A stretch of DNA of 9,663 nt from Burkholderiaceae bacterium (GCA_023258775.1 JALQWJ010000045.1:1-9663); one strand, 5' to 3'; counted from the first letter of the stretch, positions 1 to 6,991 are shown. Numbers and translations are program-made. Notes: generated from the sequence alone by a model not told the origin.

Positions 1-148
1 GCACGAATCGACCTGAAGCGGTATCAACAAAAAAATTACTGTTTTCGATCCCAGAGGCGATGCCCTCGAAGCGAAGCAATTCGCCGAGATCAAAGTTGTC
101 CAGCCACTGTGCCAGCTGATGATGCTGAATTGGAGTAAAAACGGCCAT
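1..148 (-). CDS. thrB: Homoserine kinase (ThrB, APH-fold type), 5' part only
   Basis: Reading the minus strand from an ATG at 148-146 gives 49 codons running off the left edge. The peptide begins MAVFTPIQHHQLAQWL and contains GIASGIENSNFFVDT. This closely resembles the N-terminus of the proteobacterial homoserine kinase of the aminoglycoside-phosphotransferase fold, where a G-I-A-x-G-I-E-N-(S/T)-N-F-F-V segment forms the start of the nucleotide-binding lobe. The enzyme phosphorylates L-homoserine with ATP in the cytoplasm, the step before threonine synthase. The catalytic loop lies outside the window, so integrity cannot be judged. The gene diverges from polA with a 69-bp gap. The identification rests on about 49 residues, but the motif is distinctive. 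Confidence 0.85.
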   Translation of the reverse strand, partial: MAVFTPIQHHQLAQWLDNFDLGELLRFEGIASGIENSNFFVDTASGRFV

Positions 149-217
149 TAGCAATTATCCCGCAATTGGTCACACTTGAAGCGTCCGACCTTGGATCGGA
201 GCTGAGATAATCAATCG
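149..217. promoter_or_regulatory. Divergent thrB/polA promoter region
   Basis: These 69 bp separate two divergent start codons, so promoters for both genes should lie here or just inside the genes. I see no convincing pair of -35 and -10 boxes. A GATAAT at 206-211 resembles a -10 box but sits too near the polA ATG and has no well-spaced -35. A short dyad, TCCGA (184-188) and TCGGA (196-200), lies upstream of polA. The function is inferred from gene orientation only. Confidence 0.35.
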
Positions 218-3058
218 ATGAGTTACGAAAAAGCCAGACAAGAATCAATTCCCGTCCCGGGTCATGCATCGCCGATGCTGCTGCTGGTTGATGGATCGAG
301 TTATCTTTATCGGGCTTTTCACGCCCTTCCCGATATGCGCAGCCCGCAGGCTGAGCCCACGGGTGCGATATATGGCATGGTCGCCATGTTGCGTAAGTTG
401 CGCGCGGATCAGGCACTTCATCGTGGTGCGAGCTTTGGTGCGGTCATTTTTGATGCGCCCGGTAAAACCTTTCGCGATGAAATTTTTCCAGCCTATAAGG
501 CGAACCGGTCAGCGATGCCTCCAGACTTGGTCTTACAGATTCCCAGGATTCATCAGCTTGTTCGCTTGCTCGGCTGGCCATTGGTGATGGTTGAAGGTAT
601 TGAGGCCGACGATGTAATCGGCACGCTGACGGCGCAGGCCAAGCAGTGCGGATGGGAGAGTTTGGTGTCAACAGGCGATAAGGATCTCGCGCAGCTTGTC
701 GATGCAAGCACAAGGCTCGTAAACACCATGACCCGCGAAGGTGGGCGCCCCGAGTTGCTCGACATTGAGGCAGTCTTTGTCAAATTTGGAGTTCGCCCGG
801 ATCAGATCATCGACTATTTGAGCTTGGTTGGCGACGCTGTCGACAACGTACCCGGCGTTGAGAAGGTTGGCCCGAAGACGGCAGCCAAATGGCTTGCGCA
901 GTTTGAAAACCTTGATCAGTTAATGGCTCAGGCTGGGCAGATCGCTGGGGTGGTCGGTGAGAATTTACGCCAATCGCTTCAGTGGCTGCCAACTGCCCGC
1001 ACGCTGGTGACCGTGCGAAGGGATTGTGAACTGCCCGACTGGTGTTCGCCAGGTGAAGGGCTTTTGCTGACAGACGAAAACGCCGACGGTTTGCGCGAAC
1101 TCTTTAAGGCTTGCGGATTCCGAACTTGGTTGCGCGAACTTGAGCAAGCGCCTGTCGAATCGAACCTTGATGTCACTAAGGGTGGCGAGCCTGGCTTGCC
1201 AGGGCCTAAGGCCTCAGAGCAGGCTTTTGCAACTGCAAGCGCGGCCTTCGATCGAAGTCAGTATGAAACTGTGCTGACGTTGGATGCGCTTGACCGCTGG
1301 TTTGCCGAATTGATGGCAAGCGAAGAGGCTGCGGTCGATACCGAAACAACAGATCTTGATCCGATGCGCGCGGTAATGGTTGGTCTCTCGCTTGCAACGG
1401 CGCCAAATAAGGCTTGCTATATACCGCTTGCCCACGAAGGTCTTGATCAACCCGGGCAACTCGATCGCGACATGGTGTTAACCCGACTAAAGCCCTGGCT
1501 TTGTTCGCCAAGTCATAAGAAACTCGGCCAAAACATTAAGTACGACATGCATGTGTTTGAAAACCATGGCGTAAGACTTGAGGGTATTGCTGAGGATTCT
1601 TTACTTGCCTCTTATGTACTTGAGGCGCATCGTAATCACGATATGGATTCGCTGGCCGAGCGCCACCTGAATCATCGAACGATCAGCTATGACGATGTGA
1701 CGGGGAAGGGGGTTGCAAGATTGCCCTTTGCCCAAGTGCCTGTCGAGCGCGCAACGCCCTATGCAGCTGAAGATGCCGATGTAACTTACCGACTCTGTCA
1801 GCATTTTCGCGCGCGCTTAGCCAGTGAACCTTCGCTTGATGCGGTTTATCGGCAAATGGAAGTGCCGGTGATGCAGGTCTTGCAATCGATCGAACGTCAC
1901 GGCGTGATGGTTGATCCGGACAAGTTACAACAGCAAAGCGATGCCTTGCAGGTGCAATTAAGCGATCTGGAGCGACAAGCTCATGAGGCAGCCAATCGTG
2001 CGTTTAATCTGGGATCGCCCAAGCAACTGGGTGAATTATTGTTTCAAGAATTAAAGCTGCCTGTTTTAAAGAAGACCGCTTCAGGTGCGCCTTCAACCGA
2101 TGAAGAAGTATTGGCGAAACTCGCTGAAGACTATCCCTTGCCACGAATCGTGCTGCAATGGCGAGGGCTTGCCAAGCTTAAATCGACCTACACCGACAAG
2201 CTGCCGAAGATGATTCATCCGGTGACTGGGCGCGTGCATACGAGTTATAACCAGGCGGTCGCTGTCACCGGTCGCTTGGCCTCAACAGATCCTAATTTAC
2301 AGAACATTCCAATTCGCACAGCCGAAGGGCGTCGGATTCGAGAAGCTTTTGTTGCTCCCCAGGGCTTTAAGATTTTGTCGGCAGATTATTCGCAAATCGA
2401 GTTGCGGATCATGGCGCATATTTCAGCAGACCCCGGACTGCTTGCAGCTTTTGCGCGCGGCGACGATGTTCACCGGGCGACCGCTGCTGAAGTCTTCGGG
2501 CTAGGGGTTTCCGAAGTAAGTCATGAACAAAGGCGGTATGCAAAAGTTATCAACTTTGGCTTGATTTATGGCATGAGCGCTTTTGGTTTGGCCTCGAATT
2601 TGGGGATCGACCGTCAACAGGCAAAACATTATATTGATCGCTATTTTGCACGCTATCCCGGAGTGCTCCAGTACATGGAGCGCACGCGACAACAGGCGCG
2701 CGAGCAGGGCTTCGTAGAAACTGTTTTTGGTCGTCGACTTTGGTTATCCGAGATTCAATCGCCAAACGGGCCTCGCAGGCAGGCTGCCGAGCGTGCAGCG
2801 ATCAATGCACCGATGCAGGGTACGGCCGCCGATTTGATCAAAATGGCAATGATCCGTGTCGATGCACAATTGCAGCAACATTCGATGCGATCTCGAATGA
2901 TGATGCAGGTTCATGATGAATTGGTATTCGAAGTAGCCGATGACGAAGTCGACGCATTAAGCGCACTTGTGCGCGATGCGATGTTGAATGTTGCCCAGTT
3001 GGCGGTGCCCCTAGACGTTGATGTTGGCGTGGGCAACAACTGGGATGAGGCGCACTAG
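218..3058 (+). CDS. polA: DNA polymerase I (5' nuclease, 3'-5' exonuclease, polymerase)
   Basis: A 946-residue protein, slightly longer than the 928 of E. coli PolI, that removes RNA primers and fills gaps in Okazaki-fragment maturation and excision repair. The 5' nuclease domain (about 20-300) shows LLLVDGSSYLYRAF, GIEADDVIGTL, STGDKDLAQLV and a helix-hairpin-helix GDAVDNVPGVEKVGPKTAA. The 3'-5' exonuclease domain (about 350-540) keeps the metal ligands: D374 and E376 in DTET, D443 in NIKYD, and Y515/D519 in YAAED. Proofreading therefore looks active. In the polymerase domain, motif A has D723, motif B has R772, K776, F780 and Y784, and motif C is VHDE with H899, D900, E901. From the exonuclease domain on, numbering is E. 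coli plus 18. The ATG at 218 gives 19 residues before LLLVDG (about 8 in E. coli). The in-frame ATG at 275 would start directly at MLLLVDG, but neither has a strong Shine-Dalgarno. Confidence 0.98.
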   Translation: MSYEKARQESIPVPGHASPMLLLVDGSSYLYRAFHALPDMRSPQAEPTGAIYGMVAMLRKLRADQALHRGASFGAVIFDAPGKTFRDEIFPAYKANRSAMPPDLVLQIPRIHQLVRLLGWPLVMVEGIEADDVIGTLTAQAKQCGWESLVSTGDKDLAQLVDASTRLVNTMTREGGRPELLDIEAVFVKFGVRPDQIIDYLSLVGDAVDNVPGVEKVGPKTAAKWLAQFENLDQLMAQAGQIAGVVGENLRQSLQWLPTARTLVTVRRDCELPDWCSPGEGLLLTDENADGLRELFKACGFRTWLRELEQAPVESNLDVTKGGEPGLPGPKASEQAFATASAAFDRSQYETVLTLDALDRWFAELMASEEAAVDTETTDLDPMRAVMVGLSLATAPNKACYIPLAHEGLDQPGQLDRDMVLTRLKPWLCSPSHKKLGQNIKYDMHVFENHGVRLEGIAEDSLLASYVLEAHRNHDMDSLAERHLNHRTISYDDVTGKGVARLPFAQVPVERATPYAAEDADVTYRLCQHFRARLASEPSLDAVYRQMEVPVMQVLQSIERHGVMVDPDKLQQQSDALQVQLSDLERQAHEAANRAFNLGSPKQLGELLFQELKLPVLKKTASGAPSTDEEVLAKLAEDYPLPRIVLQWRGLAKLKSTYTDKLPKMIHPVTGRVHTSYNQAVAVTGRLASTDPNLQNIPIRTAEGRRIREAFVAPQGFKILSADYSQIELRIMAHISADPGLLAAFARGDDVHRATAAEVFGLGVSEVSHEQRRYAKVINFGLIYGMSAFGLASNLGIDRQQAKHYIDRYFARYPGVLQYMERTRQQAREQGFVETVFGRRLWLSEIQSPNGPRRQAAERAAINAPMQGTAADLIKMAMIRVDAQLQQHSMRSRMMMQVHDELVFEVADDEVDALSALVRDAMLNVAQLAVPLDVDVGVGNNWDEAH

Positions 3059-3068
3059 CTTTTTTATT

Positions 3069-3077
3069 GAGGTAAGG
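3069..3077 (+). promoter_or_regulatory. Ribosome binding site deciding the start of the hydrolase gene
   Basis: GAGGTAAGG lies in the short gap after polA, and its GAGG ends 8 nt before the ATG at 3081. This supports 3081 over the longer in-frame start at 3018, which lies inside the polA 3' end and adds 21 residues that are out-of-frame polA sequence. Confidence 0.75.
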
Positions 3078-3080
3078 CTT

Positions 3081-3941
3081 ATGAACGAATCAGCAAGACG
3101 TGATTTTGTACGCTCGGTGATCGGTGGTGGGGTGATTGCTAGCGCTTATGCCGCGGCGGTCATGCCAACAGGGGATCTGCTGGCCCAAATCCAGCGAACC
3201 GACAGCGAGGGCCTTAAAGTCGGCTCGGTCATGATCCCAACGTCAGGCGGATTCCAAATGCCTGCTTACCATGCCATGCCTGCGGATGCGAAGCCCAAAG
3301 CGGTGTTGCTTGTTGTGCATGAGGTCTGGGGTGTGCATGAGTACATTCAGGATGTTTGCCGCCGATTTGCCAAGCAGGGCTACCTCGCAATTGCGCCCGA
3401 ACTCTTCGTCCGCCAGGGCGATGTGAAGCTTTTGAAATCGCCTGCAGAAATTTTCGAGAAAGTTGTTAATAAGGTGAGTGACGAGCAAGTGCTTGCGGAC
3501 TTGGATGCTGCGACGCTTTGGGCTCAGTCTCAGGGTTTTGACACATCAAAGCTAGGTATCAACGGATTTTGCTGGGGCGGACGCATTGTCTGGCTTTATA
3601 GCGCCCATCAGCGCAAGCTCAAAGCTGCGGTGGCTTGGTATGGCAGGCTCACGACAGGTACAAATGCGATAACGCCGCGCCACCCGCTCGATGTGGCCGA
3701 CAAACTTCAAGCGCCGGTCTTGGGGCTTTATGGTGGCAGGGATGATGGCATTCCTTTGTCCCAGGTTGATGAAATGAAAACCCGCTTGTCCTTCGGTGCG
3801 CAAGCCTCACAACAATCTGAGATCGTGGTTTATCCCGAAGCACCCCATGCATTTCATGCCGATTACAGGCCAACCTTTCGCGCCGATGCCGCCGCCGATG
3901 CTTGGTCCCGTTGCCTTTCATGGTTTGGCAAGCGCCTGTAG
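3081..3941 (+). CDS. Dienelactone hydrolase family protein, probably Tat-exported
   Basis: A 286-residue alpha/beta hydrolase of the dienelactone hydrolase (carboxymethylenebutenolidase) family. The triad is readable: nucleophile C164 in GFCWGG, D221 or D222 in GGRDDGIP, and H256 in APHAFHAD. VVHEVWGVHEYI near the front matches the family segment carrying the Glu that primes the Cys. The family hydrolyses dienelactones and other activated esters or lactones; the substrate here is unknown, and no aromatic-degradation genes are adjacent. The N-terminus, SARRDFVRS followed by a hydrophobic Gly/Ala-rich stretch to about residue 37, fits a twin-arginine signal, so the mature enzyme is probably periplasmic. 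Similar Tat-bearing members occur in Burkholderiales. The gene follows polA by 22 bp on the same strand and may be co-transcribed with it. Confidence 0.9.
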   Translation: MNESARRDFVRSVIGGGVIASAYAAAVMPTGDLLAQIQRTDSEGLKVGSVMIPTSGGFQMPAYHAMPADAKPKAVLLVVHEVWGVHEYIQDVCRRFAKQGYLAIAPELFVRQGDVKLLKSPAEIFEKVVNKVSDEQVLADLDAATLWAQSQGFDTSKLGINGFCWGGRIVWLYSAHQRKLKAAVAWYGRLTTGTNAITPRHPLDVADKLQAPVLGLYGGRDDGIPLSQVDEMKTRLSFGAQASQQSEIVVYPEAPHAFHADYRPTFRADAAADAWSRCLSWFGKRL

Positions 3942-3953
3942 CTTTGCGCTTGC
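3928..3953 (+). other. Inverted repeat across the hydrolase stop codon
   Basis: GCAAGCGC (3928-3935) and GCGCTTGC (3946-3953) are perfect complements around a 10-nt loop that contains the TAG stop. An RNA hairpin with an 8-bp, GC-rich stem is possible. No T-run follows, so it does not meet the criteria of an intrinsic terminator. It could protect the 3' end of the message or be incidental. Confidence 0.35.
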
Positions 3954-4073
3954 ATCCTGGATGGTGCATCAGTATTTGAGGCATGCATGCCGCTGATCCG
4001 ACGCCGTGCAACCGGATCGCGTCCTAATGCGGCATAACGGCCAAGTTTTGTCGATGTCGTTAGAGAAACGTTC
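3942..4073. other. Gap between hydrolase and ZIP transporter, with nested palindromes
   Basis: This 132-bp gap carries no gene that I can support. GGCATGCATGCC (3980-3991) is a perfect 12-bp palindrome. It is flanked by ATCAG (3968-3972) and its complement CTGAT (3993-3997), though not symmetrically. GATCCG (3995-4000) and CGGATC (4013-4018) form another dyad with a 12-nt loop. One of these could be an operator for the transporter. None looks like the AT-rich GTTAT...ATAAC form of a Zur box. No confident promoter is visible. Confidence 0.3.
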
Positions 4074-4850
4074 TTGACTTTATTTCATATCATTGCTGCC
4101 ACGCTGGTTGGGGGCTCGCTGAGCACGCTCGCTGCGGGCCTCCTGTCTTTGCATGTACTTTCGAAAATCACCAAGCGATTGGTGAGCTTGTCTGCGGGGC
4201 TTTTACTTGGTGCTGCCACGATTGACTTACTTCCGGAGGCAATTGCAAGTGGCGAAGATCCCGAAAAGCTCGGCTGGACGCTTGGGCTTGGTTTCTTGGG
4301 ATTTTTCCTGCTCGAAAAGTTTGCGATTCTTAGGCATGGCCACCACCATGAGGGTGATGGTCACGAGCACCACCATGGCCACGATCAGCATGAGGCTGGG
4401 CCCGAGGGTTTGCTGATCCTGATTGGCGATTCGCTACATAATTTTGTTGATGGTGTCTTGATCGCTTCAGCCTTTTTGGTTGATCACAGACTTGGCTGGA
4501 TGACCGCACTTGCGGTCGCCGCGCATGAAATTCCACAGGAGATCGGCGATTATATCGTTCTGATTAATGCAGGATATAGTCGGCGTCGCGCTATTATCTA
4601 TAATCTTATATCAGGGCTTGCCGCAGTGGTCGGCGGCATTGCGGGCTGGGCTTTGTTGTCGAGTCACCATCATCTTCTTCCCTACCTGATCACCATCTCA
4701 GCGGCTGCATTTATCTACGTGGCTTTGGCCGACCTTGTGCCCGACATGCATAAGCAACGTCAGGCTGCAGAAAGCCTATTTCAGCTCGTACTCATCGGCA
4801 TGGGGGTTTTGGCGATCATGCTTGCACATCGCCTGGTCCATCAGCACTAA
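4074..4850 (+). CDS. ZIP family divalent metal transporter, LIV-1-like, with His-rich loop
   Basis: A 258-residue inner-membrane protein that should bring zinc or a similar divalent metal into the cytoplasm. About eight hydrophobic segments alternate with short loops. The two metal-site helices are clear: HNFVDG (H122, N123, D126) in TM4 and HEIPQEIGD (H151, E152, Q155, E156) in TM5. This HNFxDG plus HExPxExGD pattern is that of the LIV-1-like branch of ZIP proteins, not the HNxPEG of the ZupT/GufA type; eukaryotic LIV-1 members have HELPHE. The TM3-TM4 loop has ten His in residues 88-106, a likely metal sensor or trap. The start is TTG at 4074: the frame is closed by TAA at 4035-4037, and no ATG or GTG lies between. 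AGAG at 4062-4065 is a weak ribosome site. Metal specificity is not decided by the sequence. Confidence 0.9.
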   Translation: MTLFHIIAATLVGGSLSTLAAGLLSLHVLSKITKRLVSLSAGLLLGAATIDLLPEAIASGEDPEKLGWTLGLGFLGFFLLEKFAILRHGHHHEGDGHEHHHGHDQHEAGPEGLLILIGDSLHNFVDGVLIASAFLVDHRLGWMTALAVAAHEIPQEIGDYIVLINAGYSRRRAIIYNLISGLAAVVGGIAGWALLSSHHHLLPYLITISAAAFIYVALADLVPDMHKQRQAAESLFQLVLIGMGVLAIMLAHRLVHQH

Positions 4851-4866
4851 GGGCGATCGCCCTTGG
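4847..4866. repeat. 16-bp perfect palindrome spanning two overlapping convergent stop codons
   Basis: AAGGGCGATCGCCCTT (4849-4864) is its own reverse complement. One G-U pair and one C-G pair extend the potential RNA stem to 4847-4866. It covers the transporter TAA (4848-4850) and the sulfurtransferase TAG (4849-4847 on the minus strand), which overlap by 4 nt. As RNA it would fold on either strand into a stem with a GAUC tetraloop. No T-run follows on either side, so a bidirectional terminator is possible but unproven. Confidence 0.5.
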
Positions 4867-5749
4867 CAACGGGCCGCTTGGGATCAGCACACCATTCGCT
4901 CCATGAGCCTGGGTGCAGCATTAAGTCATTATTCAGTCCTGCAATACGCATGGCAAGCAGGTTATGACAAGCCGATACCCCAGAGCCACATGAATGCACG
5001 AGTGCAGGGCCTTCGCCACCCGGGGCGCTTGCGGCAGCGGGTATCCGAGGTGCTTGCAATGTCATCAGCGATAGCCATTCTTCACGCAGTACTTCCGCTG
5101 GTTTGAAGCGCCCATCGGGCCTTAAATTTTGGGTGTTCGGGCGATTAAGTGCCCCAGGAATATGGCCTGCAACAGGATCGAGCGGCTCGATATCGCCGCG
5201 CCAACGCTCTGCGGCGCGTGCATCAACAATCAAGTGATGACCGCTTCCAAGGTTTTCCAGCAACTCATCGCTTTGAATGATGGCCTCAAGGGAGTTTCTG
5301 ATTGCGAAATTCCCTTTGCCTTGCTTGCGCTCACGGGGGCTTAAGTCCTCACTGCTCGGGTAACCAGCCTTGACCCAGGCCGCATAACCGCCATCTAAGA
5401 CGTTGACTGCGGCGTGACCGCACCATCGCAAAAGCCACCATAACCTCGCGGCGTAAACACTTGAGCCGGCGTCGTAAACCACCACCATGCTGTCATCATT
5501 GGCACCAAGGCTTTGCATGCGTTGAACAAGCGCTTGCTGGTCAGGCAGGGGATGGCGGCCACTTCCCGGGGTCTTGGGGCCGGAAAGCGCATCATGCAAG
5601 GCGAAAAAGGCCGCATTGGGAATATGTCCAGACTCATATTGTTGTTTTCCTAGCGATGCGTCGAACAAGTCGGATCGGCAATCGATAAGGATCAACTGGT
5701 CAATCTGGCTTGCCAGCGCTTCAACACTAATGAGGTGCTCGTCATGCAT
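4847..5749 (-). CDS. sseA: 3-Mercaptopyruvate/thiosulfate sulfurtransferase, two rhodanese domains
   Basis: A 300-residue tandem rhodanese-domain protein. The N-terminal domain (about 1-135) shows IDCRSD and YESGHIPNA but has VYDAGSSVYAARLWW where an active loop would be, so it is catalytically silent, as is usual. The C-terminal domain (about 150-295) has VDARAAERW, AGHIPGALN and the active loop CGSGVSAC with nucleophile C254. A CGSGV(T/S)A loop is typical of 3-mercaptopyruvate sulfurtransferases (SseA type), whereas thiosulfate:cyanide enzymes carry CRKGVTA. It should move sulfane sulfur from mercaptopyruvate to thiols or cyanide through a Cys persulfide. There is no signal peptide, so it is likely cytoplasmic. 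Its ATG lies inside the last codons of the Rieske oxygenase gene (ATGCATGA, 8-nt overlap) with no clear ribosome site of its own, which points to translational coupling. SseA is the best symbol; the physiological acceptor is unknown. Confidence 0.9.
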   Translation of the reverse strand: MHDEHLISVEALASQIDQLILIDCRSDLFDASLGKQQYESGHIPNAAFFALHDALSGPKTPGSGRHPLPDQQALVQRMQSLGANDDSMVVVYDAGSSVYAARLWWLLRWCGHAAVNVLDGGYAAWVKAGYPSSEDLSPRERKQGKGNFAIRNSLEAIIQSDELLENLGSGHHLIVDARAAERWRGDIEPLDPVAGHIPGALNRPNTQNLRPDGRFKPAEVLREEWLSLMTLQAPRIPAAASAPGGEGPALVHSCGSGVSACHNLLAMRIAGLNNDLMLHPGSWSEWCADPKRPVAKGDRP

Positions 5750-6854
5750 CTTGATTCAACTCGGGTAATTGACTGCGAATGAATTCATGGAAATGTTGCA
5801 TACCATCCTCCATCGGGCTTTGATAGGGGCCTACCTGGTTGATGCCTCTTGCCATGAGTGCTTTTCGACCCGCATCCATCCGCAAGGCGATCTCGTCGTC
5901 TTCAGCCGCAGTTTCCATGTAGGCAGCGCGCTCGGCCTCGACGAAATCGCGTTCAAAGTGAACGATTTCTTCAGGGTAATAAAACTCGACAATATTCGTG
6001 GTGTGCTGTGGACTTCGAGGAATCAAGGTGCTCACGACCAGCACGTGCGGATACCACTCCACCATGATGTTTGGATAATAAGTGAGCCAGATTGCGCCAA
6101 AGGGCGGTGGCTTGCCCTGACGGTAACCCAAGACTTGCGCCTGCCAGCGTGCATAGGTTGGTGTGCCGGGCTTGCTTAAGGCTTGATGCACGCCGACGGT
6201 TTGTACCGAGAACCAGGAGCCAAACTCCCAGGTAAGGTCATCGCAGGAAACAAACTGCCCCAGTCCCGGGTGAAAGGGAACAACGTGATAGTCCTCGAGA
6301 TAAACCTCGATAAAGGTCTTCCAGTTATAAGCACACTCGTGAATCTCAACATGATCAAAACAATAACCGTCAAAATCGAAGTGTTCTCCGGCTTTCATGC
6401 CCGCGAGATCTGCCGCAATGTCACGCCGGCCCTCGAAGAGTAGTCCCTTCCACTGCTGCAGCGGGGTTTTAGGCAAATTCAGGCAGGGCTGCTGTTCGAA
6501 GTGGGGGGCACCAAGCAATTCGCCGTGCAGGTCATAAGTCCAGCGGTGCAAGGGACAAACAACATGGTCGACATGACCCCGCCCATTCAACATAATCGCC
6601 TGCCGGTGACGGCAGACATTGGAGAGGCATTCGATACCTTGCTGGTTATGAATGAGCACCCGACCTTCGTGTTCGGCAGGCAGCGCGAAGTAGTCGCCGC
6701 GCTCAGGCACCATGAGCTTGTGGCCGATATACGAAGGTCCGGCTTTGAATAGCCTTTCAATTTCGAGTTGAAACAGCCCGGTATCGAAGTAAGCCGATAC
6801 CGGCAGCTGCGTCACCGGCCGCGTAAGTGCGCCGATCCGTCCAGGTGCTGACAT
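5742..6854 (-). CDS. Rieske non-heme iron oxygenase, alpha subunit type, substrate unknown
   Basis: A 370-residue protein with two iron sites. The Rieske [2Fe-2S] ligands are C81/H83 in CRHRQ and C100/H103 in CPLHRW. The catalytic domain carries NWKTFIEVYLEDYHVVPFH with mononuclear-iron ligands H190 and H195; the acidic ligand is probably D319 or D320 in AAEDDEIAL. The residue three before the first His, which couples the two centres, is E187, not the usual Asp. Glu there is known in CntA-type carnitine monooxygenase and in glycine-betaine demethylase-like proteins. Such enzymes hydroxylate or N-demethylate small molecules using electrons from a separate reductase, and none is seen here. The ATG at 6854 has GGAG 7 nt upstream; a GTG two codons earlier (6860) is too close to it. 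It is the first gene of a pair with the sulfurtransferase. Substrate assignment would be a guess. Confidence 0.9.
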   Translation of the reverse strand: MSAPGRIGALTRPVTQLPVSAYFDTGLFQLEIERLFKAGPSYIGHKLMVPERGDYFALPAEHEGRVLIHNQQGIECLSNVCRHRQAIMLNGRGHVDHVVCPLHRWTYDLHGELLGAPHFEQQPCLNLPKTPLQQWKGLLFEGRRDIAADLAGMKAGEHFDFDGYCFDHVEIHECAYNWKTFIEVYLEDYHVVPFHPGLGQFVSCDDLTWEFGSWFSVQTVGVHQALSKPGTPTYARWQAQVLGYRQGKPPPFGAIWLTYYPNIMVEWYPHVLVVSTLIPRSPQHTTNIVEFYYPEEIVHFERDFVEAERAAYMETAAEDDEIALRMDAGRKALMARGINQVGPYQSPMEDGMQHFHEFIRSQLPELNQDA

Positions 6855-6991
6855 ATGCACGCTCCATCAAGGATGTCCCAAGGTCTGGTCGCGATGGCAC
6901 TTTTGCGTTGAAAAAAGCGCTCACTCCCGAAACCCCCTCTGACAGTAGGGGCGCCAAGCATACCCCAAGAGGCGTAGAATCCAATGCGACC
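6855..6991. promoter_or_regulatory. Divergent promoter region between Rieske oxygenase and xseB
   Basis: These 137 bp lie between divergent starts and should hold promoters for both transcripts. A TAGAAT at 6975-6980 resembles a -10 box for xseB but has no good -35 at 16-18 nt. CCCCT (6934-6938) and AGGGG (6947-6951) form a dyad around CTGACAGT, whose CTG and CAG can also pair. This near-palindrome could be an operator. The assignment is positional. Confidence 0.35.
6862..6865 (-). promoter_or_regulatory. Ribosome binding site for the Rieske oxygenase
   Basis: On the minus strand GGAG ends 7 nt before the ATG at 6854-6852. The alternative GTG at 6860-6858 lies 1 nt from it. This spacing picks the ATG. 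Confidence 0.65.

Noticed and set aside
3059..3068. Intrinsic terminator after polA at the T-run
   Set aside because: The T-run has no GC-rich hairpin in front of it, and the next gene follows 22 bp after the stop with its own ribosome site.
3018..3080. Longer N-terminus for the dienelactone hydrolase starting inside polA
   Set aside because: The added 21 residues are out-of-frame polA sequence and would bury the twin-arginine signal. The ATG at 3081 has a good ribosome site.
5129..5768. Plus-strand open frames opposite the sulfurtransferase
   Set aside because: They are short, overlap each other, show no family motif, and mirror a well-supported gene on the minus strand.
5769..6752. Plus-strand open frames opposite the Rieske oxygenase
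   Set aside because: No recognisable domain and no ribosome sites; the minus strand carries all Rieske ligands in frame.
6827..6991. Longer XseB N-terminus (55 extra residues)
   Set aside because: It would overlap the oxygenase start on the other strand and lies mostly in the divergent intergenic region. XseB proteins are usually about 80 residues.
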